Assembly (NCBI RefSeq): GCF_004366035.1
Contig: NZ_SOEE01000001.1
Coordinates: 806,001 to 870,000 of the forward strand
Reading direction: 5' to 3'
Origin: Cytobacillus oceanisediminis
GTDB lineage: Bacteria; Bacillota; Bacilli; Bacillales; Cytobacillaceae
DNA: 64,000 nt
The position numbers and the translations under genes were made by a program. Positions 1 through 10,039 of the stretch are shown piece by piece (position 1 is the first letter of the stretch; each line of letters begins with the position of its first letter). The notes under the pieces are model-generated. The model was not told the origin of the DNA, did no database searches, and saw nothing but the letters and a program-made list of their open reading frames with translations.

Positions 1-1
1 A

Positions 2-2344
2 GCAAAAGAGATCCTGCTTGCTTTGCGACTGGAGAAATTCTTTGATAAAAAAGAGATATTGGAAGCATATCTGAATGTATCTACCTTTGGAAGAAATGCA
101 TCCGGACGTAATATTGCCGGAGTTGAAGCAGCTGCCAAAGGCATTTTTGGGGTGAGTGCAAAAGAATTAACCTTGCCTCAGGCCGCATTCATAGCGGGGC
201 TGCCGCAGAGTCCATTCGGCTACACTCCTTTTACAAGGGAGGGAACGGTCAAAGAGAATCTGGAACCAGGCTTCTCCAGAATGAAAACCGTTCTGAAAAG
301 AATGTATGACGACGGAAAGATTGACCAGAAGCAATACGAAGAAGCTCTGGCTTACGACCTGACCAAGGATTTCACTACGCCTTCAGAAAGCCCCTTGGAA
401 AAGTATCCATATTTGACGTATGAAATTGAAGAGCGTGCAGTAAACATCATGACTAAAATTCTCGCAAAAAATGATGGATACGAAGAGCAGGACTTAAAAG
501 AGGATGACGAGCTCCGAGAGGAATACAGGACTCTGGCAGACCGGACGATCCGCCAGAATGGCTTCCAGATCCATTCGACGATCAACAAAGATATTTATGA
601 TAAAATGCAGCAGGTGAAAAATAACTACCCTTATTATGGGCCAGACAAACCTGAGACGATCAAGGACCCAGAAACCGGCGAAGATAAGCAAATCATGGAG
701 CCCGTAGAGGTTGGAGCCATTTTAATTGAAAATAAAACCGGTAAAATCATCAGCTTTGTCGGCGGACGCGATCACAAACGCGAGCAGCTGAATCATGCTA
801 CAAGCGCTCTAAGACAAAATGGTTCAACCATGAAGCCGCTTTTAGTCTATGCTCCAGCAATGGAACTTGGAAAAGCAGCACCCGGGACCACTCTGCCTGA
901 TGTGCCGCTATATCTAAGCCCAGGATTAAATAGGCCTTGGCCAAAGAACTATACGAATACCTATAGCGGGCTCGTATCAGCCAGACAAGCACTTAAGCAT
1001 TCATACAATGTCCCAGCTGTAAAGCTTTATAAGGATATAGTCGGACAGCGGCCTGCCGCTTACCTGGAAAAGATGGGCTTTACCTCTCTGATCGGTCCTG
1101 ACTATACAAACTTGTCTACATCCATTGGTTCTTTGGAATATGGAGTAACTGTTGAAGAAAATACGAATGCCTTTACTACATTTGCCAACGGCGGGAAGTT
1201 TATTGACGCCTATATGATTGAAAAAATCACAGACAAAGACGGGAACATAATATTCCAGAATAAATCCGAGCCTGTTGATGTATTCAGTCCGCAGACAGCA
1301 TACCTTACAATCGATATGATGAGAGACGTTATTAACAGCGGAACTGCCACATCGATTAAGAGCAGATTGAAGTTCAGTTCCGACTGGGCAGGGAAAACCG
1401 GTACTGGTACTGAATTCATAGATGCATGGTTCGTGGCATCCAACCCGAATGTCACTTTCGGCATATGGTCAGGATATGATACGCCTAAATCATTAAAAGC
1501 CCCTGGACCGTTAAGCTATAGTTTGCGCAATAACTATCTCTGGGCGGATTTGATGAATGCAGCATATGACGTCGCACCTGACCTTGTTGATCCGAGCGAT
1601 AGCTTTAAAATGCCGGGCGGAATCGTAAGGCGTTCGTTCTGCGCCATTTCAGGCCTTCTGCCTTCAGAGGCATGTTCTAAAGCTGGCCTAGTCGAGACTG
1701 ATTTATTCAATGCCAAATTTGTCCCAACAAAAGTTGATGATAGCCTTGGCAATGGAAAACTTGTACGAATTGGCGATAAAAAATATATGGCACTTGATTC
1801 AACACCACAAGAGTTTACTGAACCTGGAATGGTAATAAATCCGGATTATATTCAAAAACTTTTCGGCATTAAAGCAAATCTAAGTACTCTAATTCCGAAT
1901 AAAGAACGCTGGAAGAGTATTCTAACAAGTGCAGATCAGCTCAAAGACAATGGCAAAGCACCAGCGGCCCCAAGTATAAAAGCTTCAGGCCAAACCATTA
2001 CGTGGGGAGCACATCCTGAAAAAGATGTCATTGGCTATCGCGTTTACAGCGGAGGTAAAAAAGTTGCTACAATAAAAGCCGGCTCTTCCTTAAACTACAA
2101 GGCTGGAAGCGGCTCTATCCATGTAACAGCCGTTGACATTGCCGGCAAAGAGTCTGCTTCTTCCAATGTAGTAGAAATCGGCAAGAAAACGGAAGAAGAG
2201 AAGCCGAAAGAGGAAAAGCCTAAAGAAGAAAAACCTAAAGAAGAAAAGCCAAAAGAGGAGAAACCAAAAGATCCTCCTCCAGCCGAGGAAAAGCCTGATG
2301 CTGAGAAACCATCAGAACCCGGTGAAGGTGAAGAAACTAATTAA
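2..2344 (+). CDS. Class A penicillin-binding protein (PBP1A-type), 5' end cut by window
   Basis: Bifunctional peptidoglycan glycosyltransferase/transpeptidase acting outside the membrane. The frame is open from base 2 with no upstream stop, and the first residues (AKEILLALRLEKFF, then KKEILEAYLN) belong to the middle of a GT51 domain. The true start, the signal anchor and the catalytic Glu region therefore lie before the window. The transpeptidase domain shows STMK (SxxK nucleophile), SYN (SxN) and KTGT. After it comes a fibronectin-III-like segment (from about APSIKASGQTITW to VVEIGKK), then a low-complexity tail with five or more KPKEE units, probably a wall-spanning or unstructured extension. 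A terminator follows directly. In B. subtilis tyrS is the usual acsA neighbour, so a PBP here is a local difference. Which PBP paralogue this is cannot be decided without the N-terminus. Confidence 0.93.
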   Translation, partial: AKEILLALRLEKFFDKKEILEAYLNVSTFGRNASGRNIAGVEAAAKGIFGVSAKELTLPQAAFIAGLPQSPFGYTPFTREGTVKENLEPGFSRMKTVLKRMYDDGKIDQKQYEEALAYDLTKDFTTPSESPLEKYPYLTYEIEERAVNIMTKILAKNDGYEEQDLKEDDELREEYRTLADRTIRQNGFQIHSTINKDIYDKMQQVKNNYPYYGPDKPETIKDPETGEDKQIMEPVEVGAILIENKTGKIISFVGGRDHKREQLNHATSALRQNGSTMKPLLVYAPAMELGKAAPGTTLPDVPLYLSPGLNRPWPKNYTNTYSGLVSARQALKHSYNVPAVKLYKDIVGQRPAAYLEKMGFTSLIGPDYTNLSTSIGSLEYGVTVEENTNAFTTFANGGKFIDAYMIEKITDKDGNIIFQNKSEPVDVFSPQTAYLTIDMMRDVINSGTATSIKSRLKFSSDWAGKTGTGTEFIDAWFVASNPNVTFGIWSGYDTPKSLKAPGPLSYSLRNNYLWADLMNAAYDVAPDLVDPSDSFKMPGGIVRRSFCAISGLLPSEACSKAGLVETDLFNAKFVPTKVDDSLGNGKLVRIGDKKYMALDSTPQEFTEPGMVINPDYIQKLFGIKANLSTLIPNKERWKSILTSADQLKDNGKAPAAPSIKASGQTITWGAHPEKDVIGYRVYSGGKKVATIKAGSSLNYKAGSGSIHVTAVDIAGKESASSNVVEIGKKTEEEKPKEEKPKEEKPKEEKPKEEKPKDPPPAEEKPDAEKPSEPGEGEETN

Positions 2345-2346
2345 AG

Positions 2347-2386
2347 AAAAGCAGAATCCCAAACAGGGCTTGGGATTCTGCTTTTT
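2347..2386 (+). terminator. Intrinsic terminator of the PBP gene
   Basis: Ten-base-pair stem GCAGAATCCC / GGGATTCTGC followed by TTTTTC, starting three bases after the PBP stop codon. Confidence 0.9.
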
Positions 2387-2469
2387 CTTTATAAAATAAC
2401 ATTGCCAAATATATATTCTGGATACTTTGCTAAACAATAATATAAAAAAGTTTATAACTATCAGCCTAT

Positions 2470-2510
2470 AAAGAATAACAAAGACCGCTGCTCATTTATG
2501 CAGCGGTCTC
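2470..2510 (-). terminator. Intrinsic terminator of acsA
   Basis: Read on the minus strand, AGACCGCTGC pairs with GCAGCGGTCT around an 8-base loop. It is followed by TTTGTTATT, six bases downstream of the acsA stop. Confidence 0.8.
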
Positions 2511-2515
2511 CTCTA

Positions 2516-4234
2516 TTAATCTTCCATAGTAGACAAATCGCCAGTAGGCAGGTCCAGTTCCCATGCTTTAAGCACCCGGCGCATAATTTTGCCGCTTCGG
2601 GTTTTTGGAAGTTTGTCGCGGAATTCTATTTCACGCGGGGCTGCGTGGGCAGCAAGGCCTTTCTTAACAAATTGACGGATATCTTCCACCAGTTCTTCAG
2701 AAGGCTCATGTCCGTCTCGTAAAGCAACAAATGCCTTTATTATTTCACCTCGGACAGGATCCGGCTTGCCAATAACGCCAGCTTCTGCAACAGCCGGGTG
2801 TTCGATAAGCTTGCTCTCCACTTCAAACGGCCCGACGCGTTCACCAGATGTCATGATAACATCATCTACACGACCCTGGAACCAGAAGTATCCATCTTCA
2901 TCCATATATGCTGAATCTCCCGAAACATACCAGTCTCCCGGCATAAAATAAGATTCATATTTTTGCTCGTTATTCCAGATGGCATTCATCATGGAAGGCC
3001 AGCCTTTTTTAATCGCAAGGTTACCCATGCGGTTTGGCGGCAGCTCATTTCCCTGATCATCGACAATGGCTGCTCTAACACCCGGAATCGGCTTACCCAT
3101 GGAGCCCGGCTTAATCTCCAGGCAAGGATAGTTGCAGATGAGCTGCGCACCTGTTTCTGTCATCCACCATGTATCATGGATGCGCATATTGAATACTTTC
3201 ATGCCCCATCTGACTACTTCAGGATTTAACGGTTCGCCGACACTGAGTACATGACGAAGGGAGCTTAAATCAAACTTTTTAACAACCTCATCACCTGCCC
3301 CCATCAGCATGCGGAAAGCGGTCGGAGCACTATACCAAACTGAAACGCCATACTCCTCAATCATTTTATACCATGTCTCCGGATTAAATCTGCCCCCGAC
3401 AATAAGGTTTGAAGTCCCTGTCAGCCACGGGCCGAAAATGCCATATGAAGTACCGGTTACCCAGCCAGGGTCAGCAGTGCACCAATATACATCTTCCTCT
3501 TTTAAGTCCAGCACCCATTTAGCAGTCTGATAATGCTGAATCATGGCATTATGTACATGGAGAACTCCCTTTGGCTTGCCTGTAGAGCCGGAGGTATAAT
3601 GCAAAATAAGGCCATCTTTTCCGTCAACCCATTCAATTGGAAGCTTTCTGCTTGATTCAGCCATCCTTTTATTAAAGTCCACATATGGGCCAATTTCCTC
3701 AATATTTTCCCCAACAAGGAAAACATGCTTTAAGGCAGGCAGCTGGTCAACAGGCACACGTTCCAAAAGCTCAGGTGTTGTAATCAGAACTTTTGCTTCA
3801 CTATCATCAAGCCTGTCACGGACTGCCCCTTCCATAAATGCTTCAAAAAGAGGACCCACAATGGCTCCCAGCTTAATAGCTCCCAATACGGCAAAATAGA
3901 GTTCAGGAGAACGCGGCATAAAAATGAAAACCCGGTCTCCTTTTTCAACATCGCCATATGCTTTTAATGCATTTCCCGCTTTATTGGATAGTTCCTTCAT
4001 TTCTTTGAATGTATATTTCTCATTTCTCTGTCCATCGCGATAATAAAGGGCAACCTTATTTTTTCTGAAAGATTCCGCATGTCGGTCAATGGCCTCATAG
4101 GCCATATTCATGCGGCCGGTTTCTTTCCAGGAAAATTCTTTCTCTGCATCAGCCCAATTAAAATTTTCATAAAGCTCATTATAGCTTTTTAAATTGAAAT
4201 CCCCTTGTGTTACTGGCAGCGCTTCCACTTTCAT
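2516..4234 (-). CDS. acsA: Acetyl-CoA synthetase AcsA
   Basis: AMP-forming acetate:CoA ligase of the ANL superfamily (acetate + ATP + CoA to acetyl-CoA), cytosolic; 572 aa, the same size as B. subtilis AcsA. Visible motifs are the P-loop-like YTSGSTGKPKG, the WWMTETG stretch, the hinge region SGDSAYMDEDGYFWFQGR with following DDVI, and the C-terminal LPKTRSGKIMRR. The catalytic lysine of that last motif is residue 549, the lysine that AcuA acetylates in B. subtilis. The ribosome site AAGGGGG precedes the ATG. It is divergent from acuABC, with its own SigA promoter at 4269-4297 and a cre-type site in the shared intergenic region, so control by CcpA and post-translational acetylation is expected from the family. 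Confidence 0.97.
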   Translation of the reverse strand: MKVEALPVTQGDFNLKSYNELYENFNWADAEKEFSWKETGRMNMAYEAIDRHAESFRKNKVALYYRDGQRNEKYTFKEMKELSNKAGNALKAYGDVEKGDRVFIFMPRSPELYFAVLGAIKLGAIVGPLFEAFMEGAVRDRLDDSEAKVLITTPELLERVPVDQLPALKHVFLVGENIEEIGPYVDFNKRMAESSRKLPIEWVDGKDGLILHYTSGSTGKPKGVLHVHNAMIQHYQTAKWVLDLKEEDVYWCTADPGWVTGTSYGIFGPWLTGTSNLIVGGRFNPETWYKMIEEYGVSVWYSAPTAFRMLMGAGDEVVKKFDLSSLRHVLSVGEPLNPEVVRWGMKVFNMRIHDTWWMTETGAQLICNYPCLEIKPGSMGKPIPGVRAAIVDDQGNELPPNRMGNLAIKKGWPSMMNAIWNNEQKYESYFMPGDWYVSGDSAYMDEDGYFWFQGRVDDVIMTSGERVGPFEVESKLIEHPAVAEAGVIGKPDPVRGEIIKAFVALRDGHEPSEELVEDIRQFVKKGLAAHAAPREIEFRDKLPKTRSGKIMRRVLKAWELDLPTGDLSTMED

Positions 4235-4268
4235 ATATAATTATCCCCCTTATTTAAGATTTGATATT

Positions 4269-4297
4269 ATTATAGTATAAACATTATATTTTCTCAA
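4269..4297 (-). promoter_or_regulatory. SigA promoter of acsA
   Basis: On the minus strand TTGAGA, a 17-base spacer, then TATAAT, about 35 bases upstream of the acsA start codon. Confidence 0.8.
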
Positions 4298-4384
4298 TTT
4301 TTAAAATTTTATAGCGAGAAAAAATTACTTATGAACCAAATAATAAATTGTCACAAACTGATTTAAATTACACAGAAAATTATG

Positions 4385-4398
4385 TGAAAGCGCTTTAT
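4385..4398. promoter_or_regulatory. cre operator (CcpA) between acsA and acuA
   Basis: TGAAAGCGCTTTAT matches the consensus TGWAANCGNTNWCA except near its right end. It overlaps the probable -35 region of acuA. CcpA itself is encoded 5 kb away. B. subtilis acsA and acuABC are known CcpA targets. Confidence 0.8.
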
Positions 4399-4420
4399 CC
4401 CCCGTGTTTTTATGTATAAT
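4393..4420 (+). promoter_or_regulatory. Probable SigA promoter of acuABC
   Basis: A perfect TATAAT at 4415-4420, 36 bases before the acuA ATG, with a weak -35 (CTTTAT, 16-base spacer) that lies inside the cre. This is a geometry expected for direct CcpA repression. Confidence 0.65.
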
Positions 4421-4456
4421 AGAAGTTACATTGATCATGTCTATGGCGGTGAATAA

Positions 4457-5089
4457 ATGGAACATAAAAAAACTTATAATGCAAAAGAATTAAAAACAGC
4501 CAATGGAAAATTAATCATTGAGGGGCCAATTTCACCTGAAAAATTGGCAGATTATGAGTTTCACAAGGATCTTGTTGCTTTCAGGCCTCCGGCTCAGCAG
4601 CATAAAGCCCTGGTTGAAATTGCGGGATTGCCGGAGGGAAGAATTATAGTGGCCCGTGACAGGCATACCATTGTCGGCTATGTAACTTACTTGTATCCAG
4701 ACCCTCTCGAGCGCTGGTCTGAAGGAAAAATGGATGATTTAATAGAATTGGGTGCAATAGAAGTGATCCCTGCTTTCCGAGGTTCAGGGACAGGAAAGAA
4801 CCTGCTGAAAGTATCCATGATGGATGACGCAATGGAAGACTATATTGTTATAACGACTGAATACTATTGGCACTGGGATTTAAAAGGAACTGGCCTGAAT
4901 GTATGGGAATATCGGAAAATCATGGAAAAGATGATGAATGCAGGCGGTCTTGAATGGTATGCCACAGATGACCCTGAAATCAGTTCTCATCCTGCAAATT
5001 GCCTAATGGCCCGCATTGGAAAAAGAGTGGATCAGGATTCAGTGCAGCAATTTGACCGCTTGCGCTTTATGAATCGCTTTATGTATTAA
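4457..5089 (+). CDS. acuA: Acetyltransferase AcuA (acetylates AcsA)
   Basis: GNAT-family protein acetyltransferase, 210 aa. In B. subtilis AcuA inactivates AcsA by acetylating the active-site lysine. The acetyl-CoA-binding core is visible as IEVIPAFRGSGTGKNLLK (the R/QxxGxG/A signature). The start ATG has the weak ribosome site GGCGGTG. It is the first gene of acuABC; acuB follows after about 110 bases. The promoter carries a cre, so it should be repressed on glucose. Confidence 0.95.
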   Translation: MEHKKTYNAKELKTANGKLIIEGPISPEKLADYEFHKDLVAFRPPAQQHKALVEIAGLPEGRIIVARDRHTIVGYVTYLYPDPLERWSEGKMDDLIELGAIEVIPAFRGSGTGKNLLKVSMMDDAMEDYIVITTEYYWHWDLKGTGLNVWEYRKIMEKMMNAGGLEWYATDDPEISSHPANCLMARIGKRVDQDSVQQFDRLRFMNRFMY

Positions 5090-5199
5090 ATTTATGTATT
5101 AAATCTTAATAATAGCGTCAATACATAATTCATGCCTGTATTCAGACTATTTTTTCGGCATGGATGTATCTCCATATATTTTATAAGGAGGCATTTAAA

Positions 5200-5847
5200 G
5201 TGATTGTTGAAGAAATTATGAAAACGGATGTCACGGCCTTGTCAAAGGAAGACACCATCGCCGACGCCATAAGAATTATGAACGAAAAAAGAATTCGGCA
5301 TTTGCCTATAACAGATGAAGCGGGCAGATTGCAGGGACTTGTAACAGATAGGGACATCCGTGATGCCACTCCTTCTATTTTTCATACAGAACTATTTAAG
5401 GAAGATCTGCAGAGACCATTAAAAATGATTATGAAGACAGATATCATTACCGGACACCCTCTTGATTTCGCTGAGGAAATTGCTGCGATTTTTTATGAAC
5501 AGCGGATTGGCTGCCTGCCAATATTAAACGATAATAAGCTGGTCGGAATTGTCACAGAAACCGATTTGCTTCATACGTTAGTTCAATTGACTGGAGCACA
5601 TCAGCCAGGTTCGCAGATTGAAGTAAAGGTGCCAAACAGGGCAGGCATGCTGTTTGAAATCGCTGAAGTCATCTGCAAAAGAAAAGCAAATATTCAGAGT
5701 GTCCTAGTTTACCCTGACAAAACGGATGATAAATACAAAATACTGGTGATAAGGGTACAGACAATGAACCCTACGCTTGTAGTAGAAGATTTGAAAAAAG
5801 CAGGCCATCATGTTTTATGGCCCAGCCTGCCGGGGATTTCACTATGA
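5200..5847 (+). CDS. acuB: AcuB, CBS-pair plus ACT domain protein
   Basis: Member of the acetoin/acetate utilisation cluster, 215 aa. Two tandem CBS domains (about residues 1-135, with TDRDIRDA and TETDLLHT motifs) are followed by a C-terminal ACT domain (starting near [16 protein letters not shown]). CBS pairs usually bind adenosyl ligands and ACT domains small metabolites, so a regulatory role is likely, but the biochemical function is not established. GTG at 5200 is chosen because AAGGAGG sits 8 bases upstream and the protein then begins VIVEEIMK as in B. subtilis AcuB. An in-frame ATG at 5164 lacks such a site. It overlaps acuC by ATGA. Confidence 0.93.
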   Translation: MIVEEIMKTDVTALSKEDTIADAIRIMNEKRIRHLPITDEAGRLQGLVTDRDIRDATPSIFHTELFKEDLQRPLKMIMKTDIITGHPLDFAEEIAAIFYEQRIGCLPILNDNKLVGIVTETDLLHTLVQLTGAHQPGSQIEVKVPNRAGMLFEIAEVICKRKANIQSVLVYPDKTDDKYKILVIRVQTMNPTLVVEDLKKAGHHVLWPSLPGISL

Positions 5848-7016
5848 TACATGATTCAGTATTTATTTTTTCGGAAGACCTGCTGAACTACAAATTCAGC
5901 AAAAATCATCCTTTTAATCAGATAAGGCTGAAACTGACACTCGATTTGCTCAAAAACATCAATGCCATTGAAGACTGTCATATTATTCCTCCGCGCCAGG
6001 CTTCCGATGAAGAGCTTCACTTGATTCATGATCCTAATTATGTGAATGCTGTCAAGCTCGCTGGCCGGGGAAATCTTCCAGAGGATATCTGTGAAAACTA
6101 TGGTCTTGGAACAGAAGACACACCTATTTTTCAAAACATGCACGAAGCAAGCTCTCTTTTAGTAGGAGGCACTCTGGCAGCCGTCGATGCAGTCATGAGC
6201 GGCCGTGCTAAGCACGCACTTCACCTTGGCGGCGGCCTTCATCACGGTTTTCGGGGGAAAGCTTCTGGATTTTGCATCTACAACGATAGCTCCGTAGCCA
6301 TAAAATATATTCAGGAAAAGTATAAAGCCCGTATTCTTTATGTCGATACAGATGCCCATCATGGGGATGGTGTCCAATGGTCATTTTATGATGACCCGGA
6401 TGTATGCACCTTATCTATACATGAAACAGGCAGATACCTTTTCCCCGGAACCGGAAATGTAAATGAACGAGGACAAGGGAAAGGATATGGATTCTCTTTT
6501 AATATTCCCGTGGATGCATTTACTGAAGACGATTCCTGGCTTCACGCATACCGTACAGCTTTTCGGGAGGTTGCAGAATTTTTCAAGCCTGATGTGATTC
6601 TGACGCAAAATGGTGCTGATGCACATTATCTTGATCCTCTTACCCATTTGTCATCTACTATAAAGATTTATAGGGAAATTCCGAAACTGGCCCATGAAAT
6701 TGCCCATGAATATTGTGATGGGAAATGGATTGCCGTCGGCGGCGGGGGTTATGATATTTGGAGGGTTGTTCCCCGGGCATGGGCCATGATATGGCTGGAA
6801 ATGACTGAAAACTCTAATTGTTACGGTAATATACCGGAGGAATGGATCAACAAGTGGAAAGAACACGCACCTGTCCCTCTTCCCCTGGAATGGGATGATC
6901 CTGCTGATTTATATAAGCCTATCCCCCGCAAGAGCGAAATAACTGAAAAAAATGCCCGGACAGTTGACAAAGTTCTTTATCCGATCCGAAACAGAACAAT
7001 GACAGAATCTTTATAA
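5844..7016 (+). CDS. acuC: AcuC, class I-type histone/protein deacetylase
   Basis: Zn-dependent lysine deacetylase of the arginase/HDAC fold, 390 aa. In B. subtilis AcuC reactivates acetylated AcsA, opposing AcuA. Visible motifs: HLGGGLHHG (His pair), DTDAHHGDG (two Zn ligands and the charge relay), [23 protein letters not shown] (third Zn ligand) and GGGGYDIWR with the catalytic Tyr. The ATG at 5844 overlaps the acuB stop and gives the usual family length; an in-frame ATG at 5817 would add nine residues inside acuB. A strong terminator follows. Confidence 0.95.
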   Translation: MIHDSVFIFSEDLLNYKFSKNHPFNQIRLKLTLDLLKNINAIEDCHIIPPRQASDEELHLIHDPNYVNAVKLAGRGNLPEDICENYGLGTEDTPIFQNMHEASSLLVGGTLAAVDAVMSGRAKHALHLGGGLHHGFRGKASGFCIYNDSSVAIKYIQEKYKARILYVDTDAHHGDGVQWSFYDDPDVCTLSIHETGRYLFPGTGNVNERGQGKGYGFSFNIPVDAFTEDDSWLHAYRTAFREVAEFFKPDVILTQNGADAHYLDPLTHLSSTIKIYREIPKLAHEIAHEYCDGKWIAVGGGGYDIWRVVPRAWAMIWLEMTENSNCYGNIPEEWINKWKEHAPVPLPLEWDDPADLYKPIPRKSEITEKNARTVDKVLYPIRNRTMTESL

Positions 7017-7017
7017 G

Positions 7018-7051
7018 AACAGCGGCCGGAAACATTTTACCGGCCGCTGTT
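7018..7051 (+). terminator. Terminator of acuABC
   Basis: Perfect 12-base-pair stem AACAGCGGCCGG / CCGGCCGCTGTT directly after the acuC stop. The downstream U-tract is poor (CATTTCTG) but the stem is very stable. Confidence 0.75.
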
Positions 7052-7059
7052 CATTTCTG

Positions 7060-7099
7060 CATATGTAAATAAACAGGTCTGACTATTGACAGACCTGTT
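7060..7099 (-). terminator. Terminator of motPS
   Basis: Minus-strand stem AACAGGTCTG / CAGACCTGTT followed by TATTTACAT; it ends two bases from the motS stop. Confidence 0.8.
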
Positions 7100-7100
7100 A

Positions 7101-7838
7101 TCAATTATGATTATTGTTATCTTCATTAAATTTCGGATCAGAAATAATGATTTCAACACGCCTGTTTTTCTCCCAATTCTGCGGTCCGGAATTAGGGACG
7201 ATAGGACGGGTTTCCCCGTAGCCGATAGCCATAAACCTATGACTATCAAGATTATGCTTTTCTGTTAAATATCTGATTACAGTACTAGCCCTTGCTGCAG
7301 ATAATTCCCAATTGGACGGATATCTGTAAGTAGTTATGGGTCGGTCATCAGTATGTCCCTCCACCTTCACAAGGTTTGGCATGTTTGCTAAAAGGGTTCC
7401 TACTTTATCCAGGAAAGAGTATGAACTGTCTATCAGACTTGCATCTCCAGATTCAAATAAAACCTGTTCCTGCAGAACGAGAACAACCCCCCGTTCCGTC
7501 CTGTTCGCCACAATCACTTTTTCTAATCCATTCTTATCCAAGAAAGACTGAATCTCCGTCAGAAGCTCATCAAGCGAATCCGATTGCCCGCTATCTTCAT
7601 TTTCTTTTATTTCTTCATTTTGTTCCGGGTTCTCTGCAGGAATGATGGACGGCTGGAAATCCAGCACTTGTCTGTCCCGGAAAGAATCGGATAATGCCTG
7701 AAACTTCATTAAATCAATCTGGGACATCGAAAACAGCAGAATAAAAAATACCAATATCAGTGTGACGAGATCGGAGAAAGTCACCATCCATCTTGGAGAG
7801 CCTTTTGGAGGCTCCGGAGATCTTCTCCTAGGCTTCAT
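7101..7838 (-). CDS. motS: Flagellar stator subunit MotS (MotB family)
   Basis: Peptidoglycan-anchored half of the Na+-type MotPS stator, 245 aa. There is one N-terminal membrane segment (about residues 17-37) carrying the essential aspartate in SDLVTL (Asp23), followed by Val25; a Val near this place is associated with sodium coupling in MotS proteins. The C-terminal OmpA/MotB domain ([10 protein letters not shown], then NWELSAARA and NRRVEI) binds the wall. ATG at 7838 is chosen because GGGGGAGG lies 9 bases upstream and the resulting MKPRRR start matches the family. It overlaps the motP 3' end by 11 bases, indicating translational coupling. Confidence 0.94.
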   Translation of the reverse strand: MKPRRRSPEPPKGSPRWMVTFSDLVTLILVFFILLFSMSQIDLMKFQALSDSFRDRQVLDFQPSIIPAENPEQNEEIKENEDSGQSDSLDELLTEIQSFLDKNGLEKVIVANRTERGVVLVLQEQVLFESGDASLIDSSYSFLDKVGTLLANMPNLVKVEGHTDDRPITTYRYPSNWELSAARASTVIRYLTEKHNLDSHRFMAIGYGETRPIVPNSGPQNWEKNRRVEIIISDPKFNEDNNNHN

Positions 7839-8646
7839 AATCGAGTGCCTCCCCCTCATTCACAGCTTTCTCCAAATCTCTCCGTTCTTCTGAGGATAAA
7901 AAGGCGCTCAGCTTTTCTTCCAATATTCTCGGATTCTGCCCGGATTGAACACCAATAACCCCTTCAATAATAATCTGCTTCAAAAAAACTTCCTTCTCTG
8001 TCTTTAAAGCCAGCTTTGCTGCCATCGGCAGAAAAACCAGATTGGCCAGCAGGGAGCCATATAAAGTAGTCAGTAAGGCAAGAGCCATATTGGGCCCAAG
8101 TGTGGAAGGATCATTCAAATTTTTCAGCATCAGAACCAATCCGATCAAGGTCCCTATCATCCCCCACGCCGGAGCGTACTCACCGGCTCTTTCGAGAATG
8201 CTTCTCCCTTTTCTGTGCCTCTCTTCCATCGCCATAATTTCGGCATTCATAATGTCAGTAATGACATCTGGCTCTATACCATCCACTGCCAGGTAAACGC
8301 CTTTTCGAATGAAAGGATCTTCCACCTTCCCGATTTCAACCTCAAGCGATAACAGCCCTTCACGCCGGGCACGCTCAGAGAGTTTGACAAAAGTTCCAAT
8401 CAGCTCGCCAACGCTTTGCTCTTCACTGGAAAAAACCTGCTTAAAAACGGTGCCCATATGCCTGATATCTTTTAAAGGAAAACTCACAAGCAGCCCGGCT
8501 ATTAAACCGCCCAAAACAATAAGAATTGAAGAAGGGTCAACAAAGGATAAAAAACCATCAGCTCCTCCATTCCACATGATTCCAAAAATCAGCATAGCAA
8601 GCCCCACCATTAACCCTGCCGGTGTTAAAATATCAACCTTTCTCAT
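7828..8646 (-). CDS. motP: Flagellar stator subunit MotP (MotA family)
   Basis: Four-helix proton/sodium channel protein of the stator, 272 aa, the same length as B. subtilis MotP. Hydrophobic segments are near residues 7-25, 32-50, 145-170 and 180-200, and a long cytoplasmic loop ([10 protein letters not shown] to [12 protein letters not shown]) contacts the rotor. The ATG at 8646 ([11 protein letters not shown]) has AGGGAG upstream; an 11-residue longer in-frame version lacks a good site. motP-motS lies downstream of ccpA in the same direction, as in B. subtilis, but with a terminator hairpin between. Confidence 0.94.
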   Translation of the reverse strand: MRKVDILTPAGLMVGLAMLIFGIMWNGGADGFLSFVDPSSILIVLGGLIAGLLVSFPLKDIRHMGTVFKQVFSSEEQSVGELIGTFVKLSERARREGLLSLEVEIGKVEDPFIRKGVYLAVDGIEPDVITDIMNAEIMAMEERHRKGRSILERAGEYAPAWGMIGTLIGLVLMLKNLNDPSTLGPNMALALLTTLYGSLLANLVFLPMAAKLALKTEKEVFLKQIIIEGVIGVQSGQNPRILEEKLSAFLSSEERRDLEKAVNEGEALDYEA

Positions 8647-8729
8647 ACTCTCTCTCCCTGATCCATTGCGAATTGCCATTAGTAATGGTTTATTTATGTC
8701 CCCGAAAACAGGTACGATAGCTTAAAATT

Positions 8730-8765
8730 TGGCAGAAAGAAACGCCTTTAAATAAGGCGTTTCTC
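8730..8765 (-). terminator. Terminator between ccpA and motPS
   Basis: Stem AGAAACGCCTT / AAGGCGTTTCT with T-rich flanks on both strands. Partial read-through would allow ccpA-motPS cotranscription. Confidence 0.75.
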
Positions 8766-8789
8766 TTTCTTCTTATATCGGCAAGTCCA

Positions 8790-9788
8790 TTATTTTGTTG
8801 AGCTTCGCTCTTCAATTCGGTGAGGAAGTACAACAATTTGCTCATCGACTGATTCTTTATTCATAAGTTTCGTAAGCAATCTCATGGCAACTGCACCAAT
8901 ATCATACAATGGCTGTACGACTGAGGTCAGCTGTGGACGGACCATTAATGCCAGCCTGGTATTGTCAGAGCTGATGACCTCAAAGTCTTTCGGGATATTA
9001 TACCCTTTATCCTCCGCCCCGTGGACAATTCCCAATGCCATTTCATCAGATCCTGCAAAAATAGCTGTTGGACGCGGATCTGCCTCAAGCAGCTTTTCAA
9101 AAGCTTCTATACCTGAATCGTACGTATAGTCTCCTTCAACCACCAATTCATCGCGGAAGGAAACTTCAGCTTCTTCCAGTGCCCGCTTATATCCTGCAAG
9201 CTTTTTTTCCTGATTAATCGGCTCGCGAAGGGGTCCCACCACAATAGAAACATTTTTATGGCCTTTTTCAATAAATGACTTGGTAACATCAAATGCTGCC
9301 TGTTCATAATTAATATTTACAGATGGAATTTTGCCTGTTTCTTCAATAGATCCTGCCAGTACAATCGGGACAGGTGACTTTTCAAACTCTTCAACATGCT
9401 CGGACGTAATATTGCCGCCCATGAAGACTATTCCATCCACCTGCTTCCCGAGCATAGTATTGAGCAAGTGCAGTTCTTTTTCAATATTTTGGTCGGAATT
9501 GCTGAGAATGATATTGTATTTATACATTGTCGCAATATCCTCTATGCCCCTTGCCAGTTCTGCAAAAAAGGTGCTGGAGATATCGGGAATGATCACACCG
9601 ACCGTAGTCGTTTTTTTGCTTGCCAATCCTCTTGCAACCGCGTTGGGGCGGTATCCAAGCCGGTCAATTACTTCCATTACTTTTTTTCTTGTTGCAGGCT
9701 TAACATTCGGGTTTCCATTTACAACACGAGAAACCGTTGCCATTGATACATTCGCTTCTCTTGCCACATCGTATATTGTTACATTCAT
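8790..9788 (-). CDS. ccpA: Catabolite control protein A, CcpA
   Basis: LacI/GalR-family master regulator of carbon catabolite control; binds cre with HPr-Ser46-P. 332 aa. The N-terminal helix-turn-helix is [20 protein letters not shown], followed by the hinge [10 protein letters not shown] and a periplasmic-binding-protein-like core ([13 protein letters not shown] onward; [20 protein letters not shown] near the C-terminus). It sits between aroA and motPS as in B. subtilis. Likely targets in this window are the cre sites at 4385, 56735 and possibly 30827. Confidence 0.97.
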   Translation of the reverse strand: MNVTIYDVAREANVSMATVSRVVNGNPNVKPATRKKVMEVIDRLGYRPNAVARGLASKKTTTVGVIIPDISSTFFAELARGIEDIATMYKYNIILSNSDQNIEKELHLLNTMLGKQVDGIVFMGGNITSEHVEEFEKSPVPIVLAGSIEETGKIPSVNINYEQAAFDVTKSFIEKGHKNVSIVVGPLREPINQEKKLAGYKRALEEAEVSFRDELVVEGDYTYDSGIEAFEKLLEADPRPTAIFAGSDEMALGIVHGAEDKGYNIPKDFEVISSDNTRLALMVRPQLTSVVQPLYDIGAVAMRLLTKLMNKESVDEQIVVLPHRIEERSSTK

Positions 9789-9990
9789 TACTTACACTCC
9801 TTCTTTAAATAGCGGTCACTTCAATTACTTTATATTTTACAGCAACACGACGTAACCTACTCATTTTTTATCCTAATTTGTGAGTGGTTACACATGTACA
9901 ATTATGTATTTAATCATACGACAGTCCAGGAATTGCCGCAATGTCAAGGCTTGTTTTTTTGAAAAAAACTTAATTTTGCACTTTAAATGT

Positions 9991-10025
9991 AAAAAAAGAA
10001 CCTCCTGCTACTAGCAGAAGGCTCT
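9991..10025 (-). terminator. Terminator of aroA
   Basis: Minus strand GAGCCTTCTGCT, a 3-base loop, AGCAGGAGGTTC (two wobble pairs), then TTTTTTT. Confidence 0.88.
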
Positions 10026-10039
10026 CCATATTTATATGG

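Noticed and set aside
9789-9990. A promoter for ccpA using TTGACA on the minus strand near 9950
   Set aside because: No -10 hexamer at 16-18 bases; the nearest TATGAT is 23 bases away.
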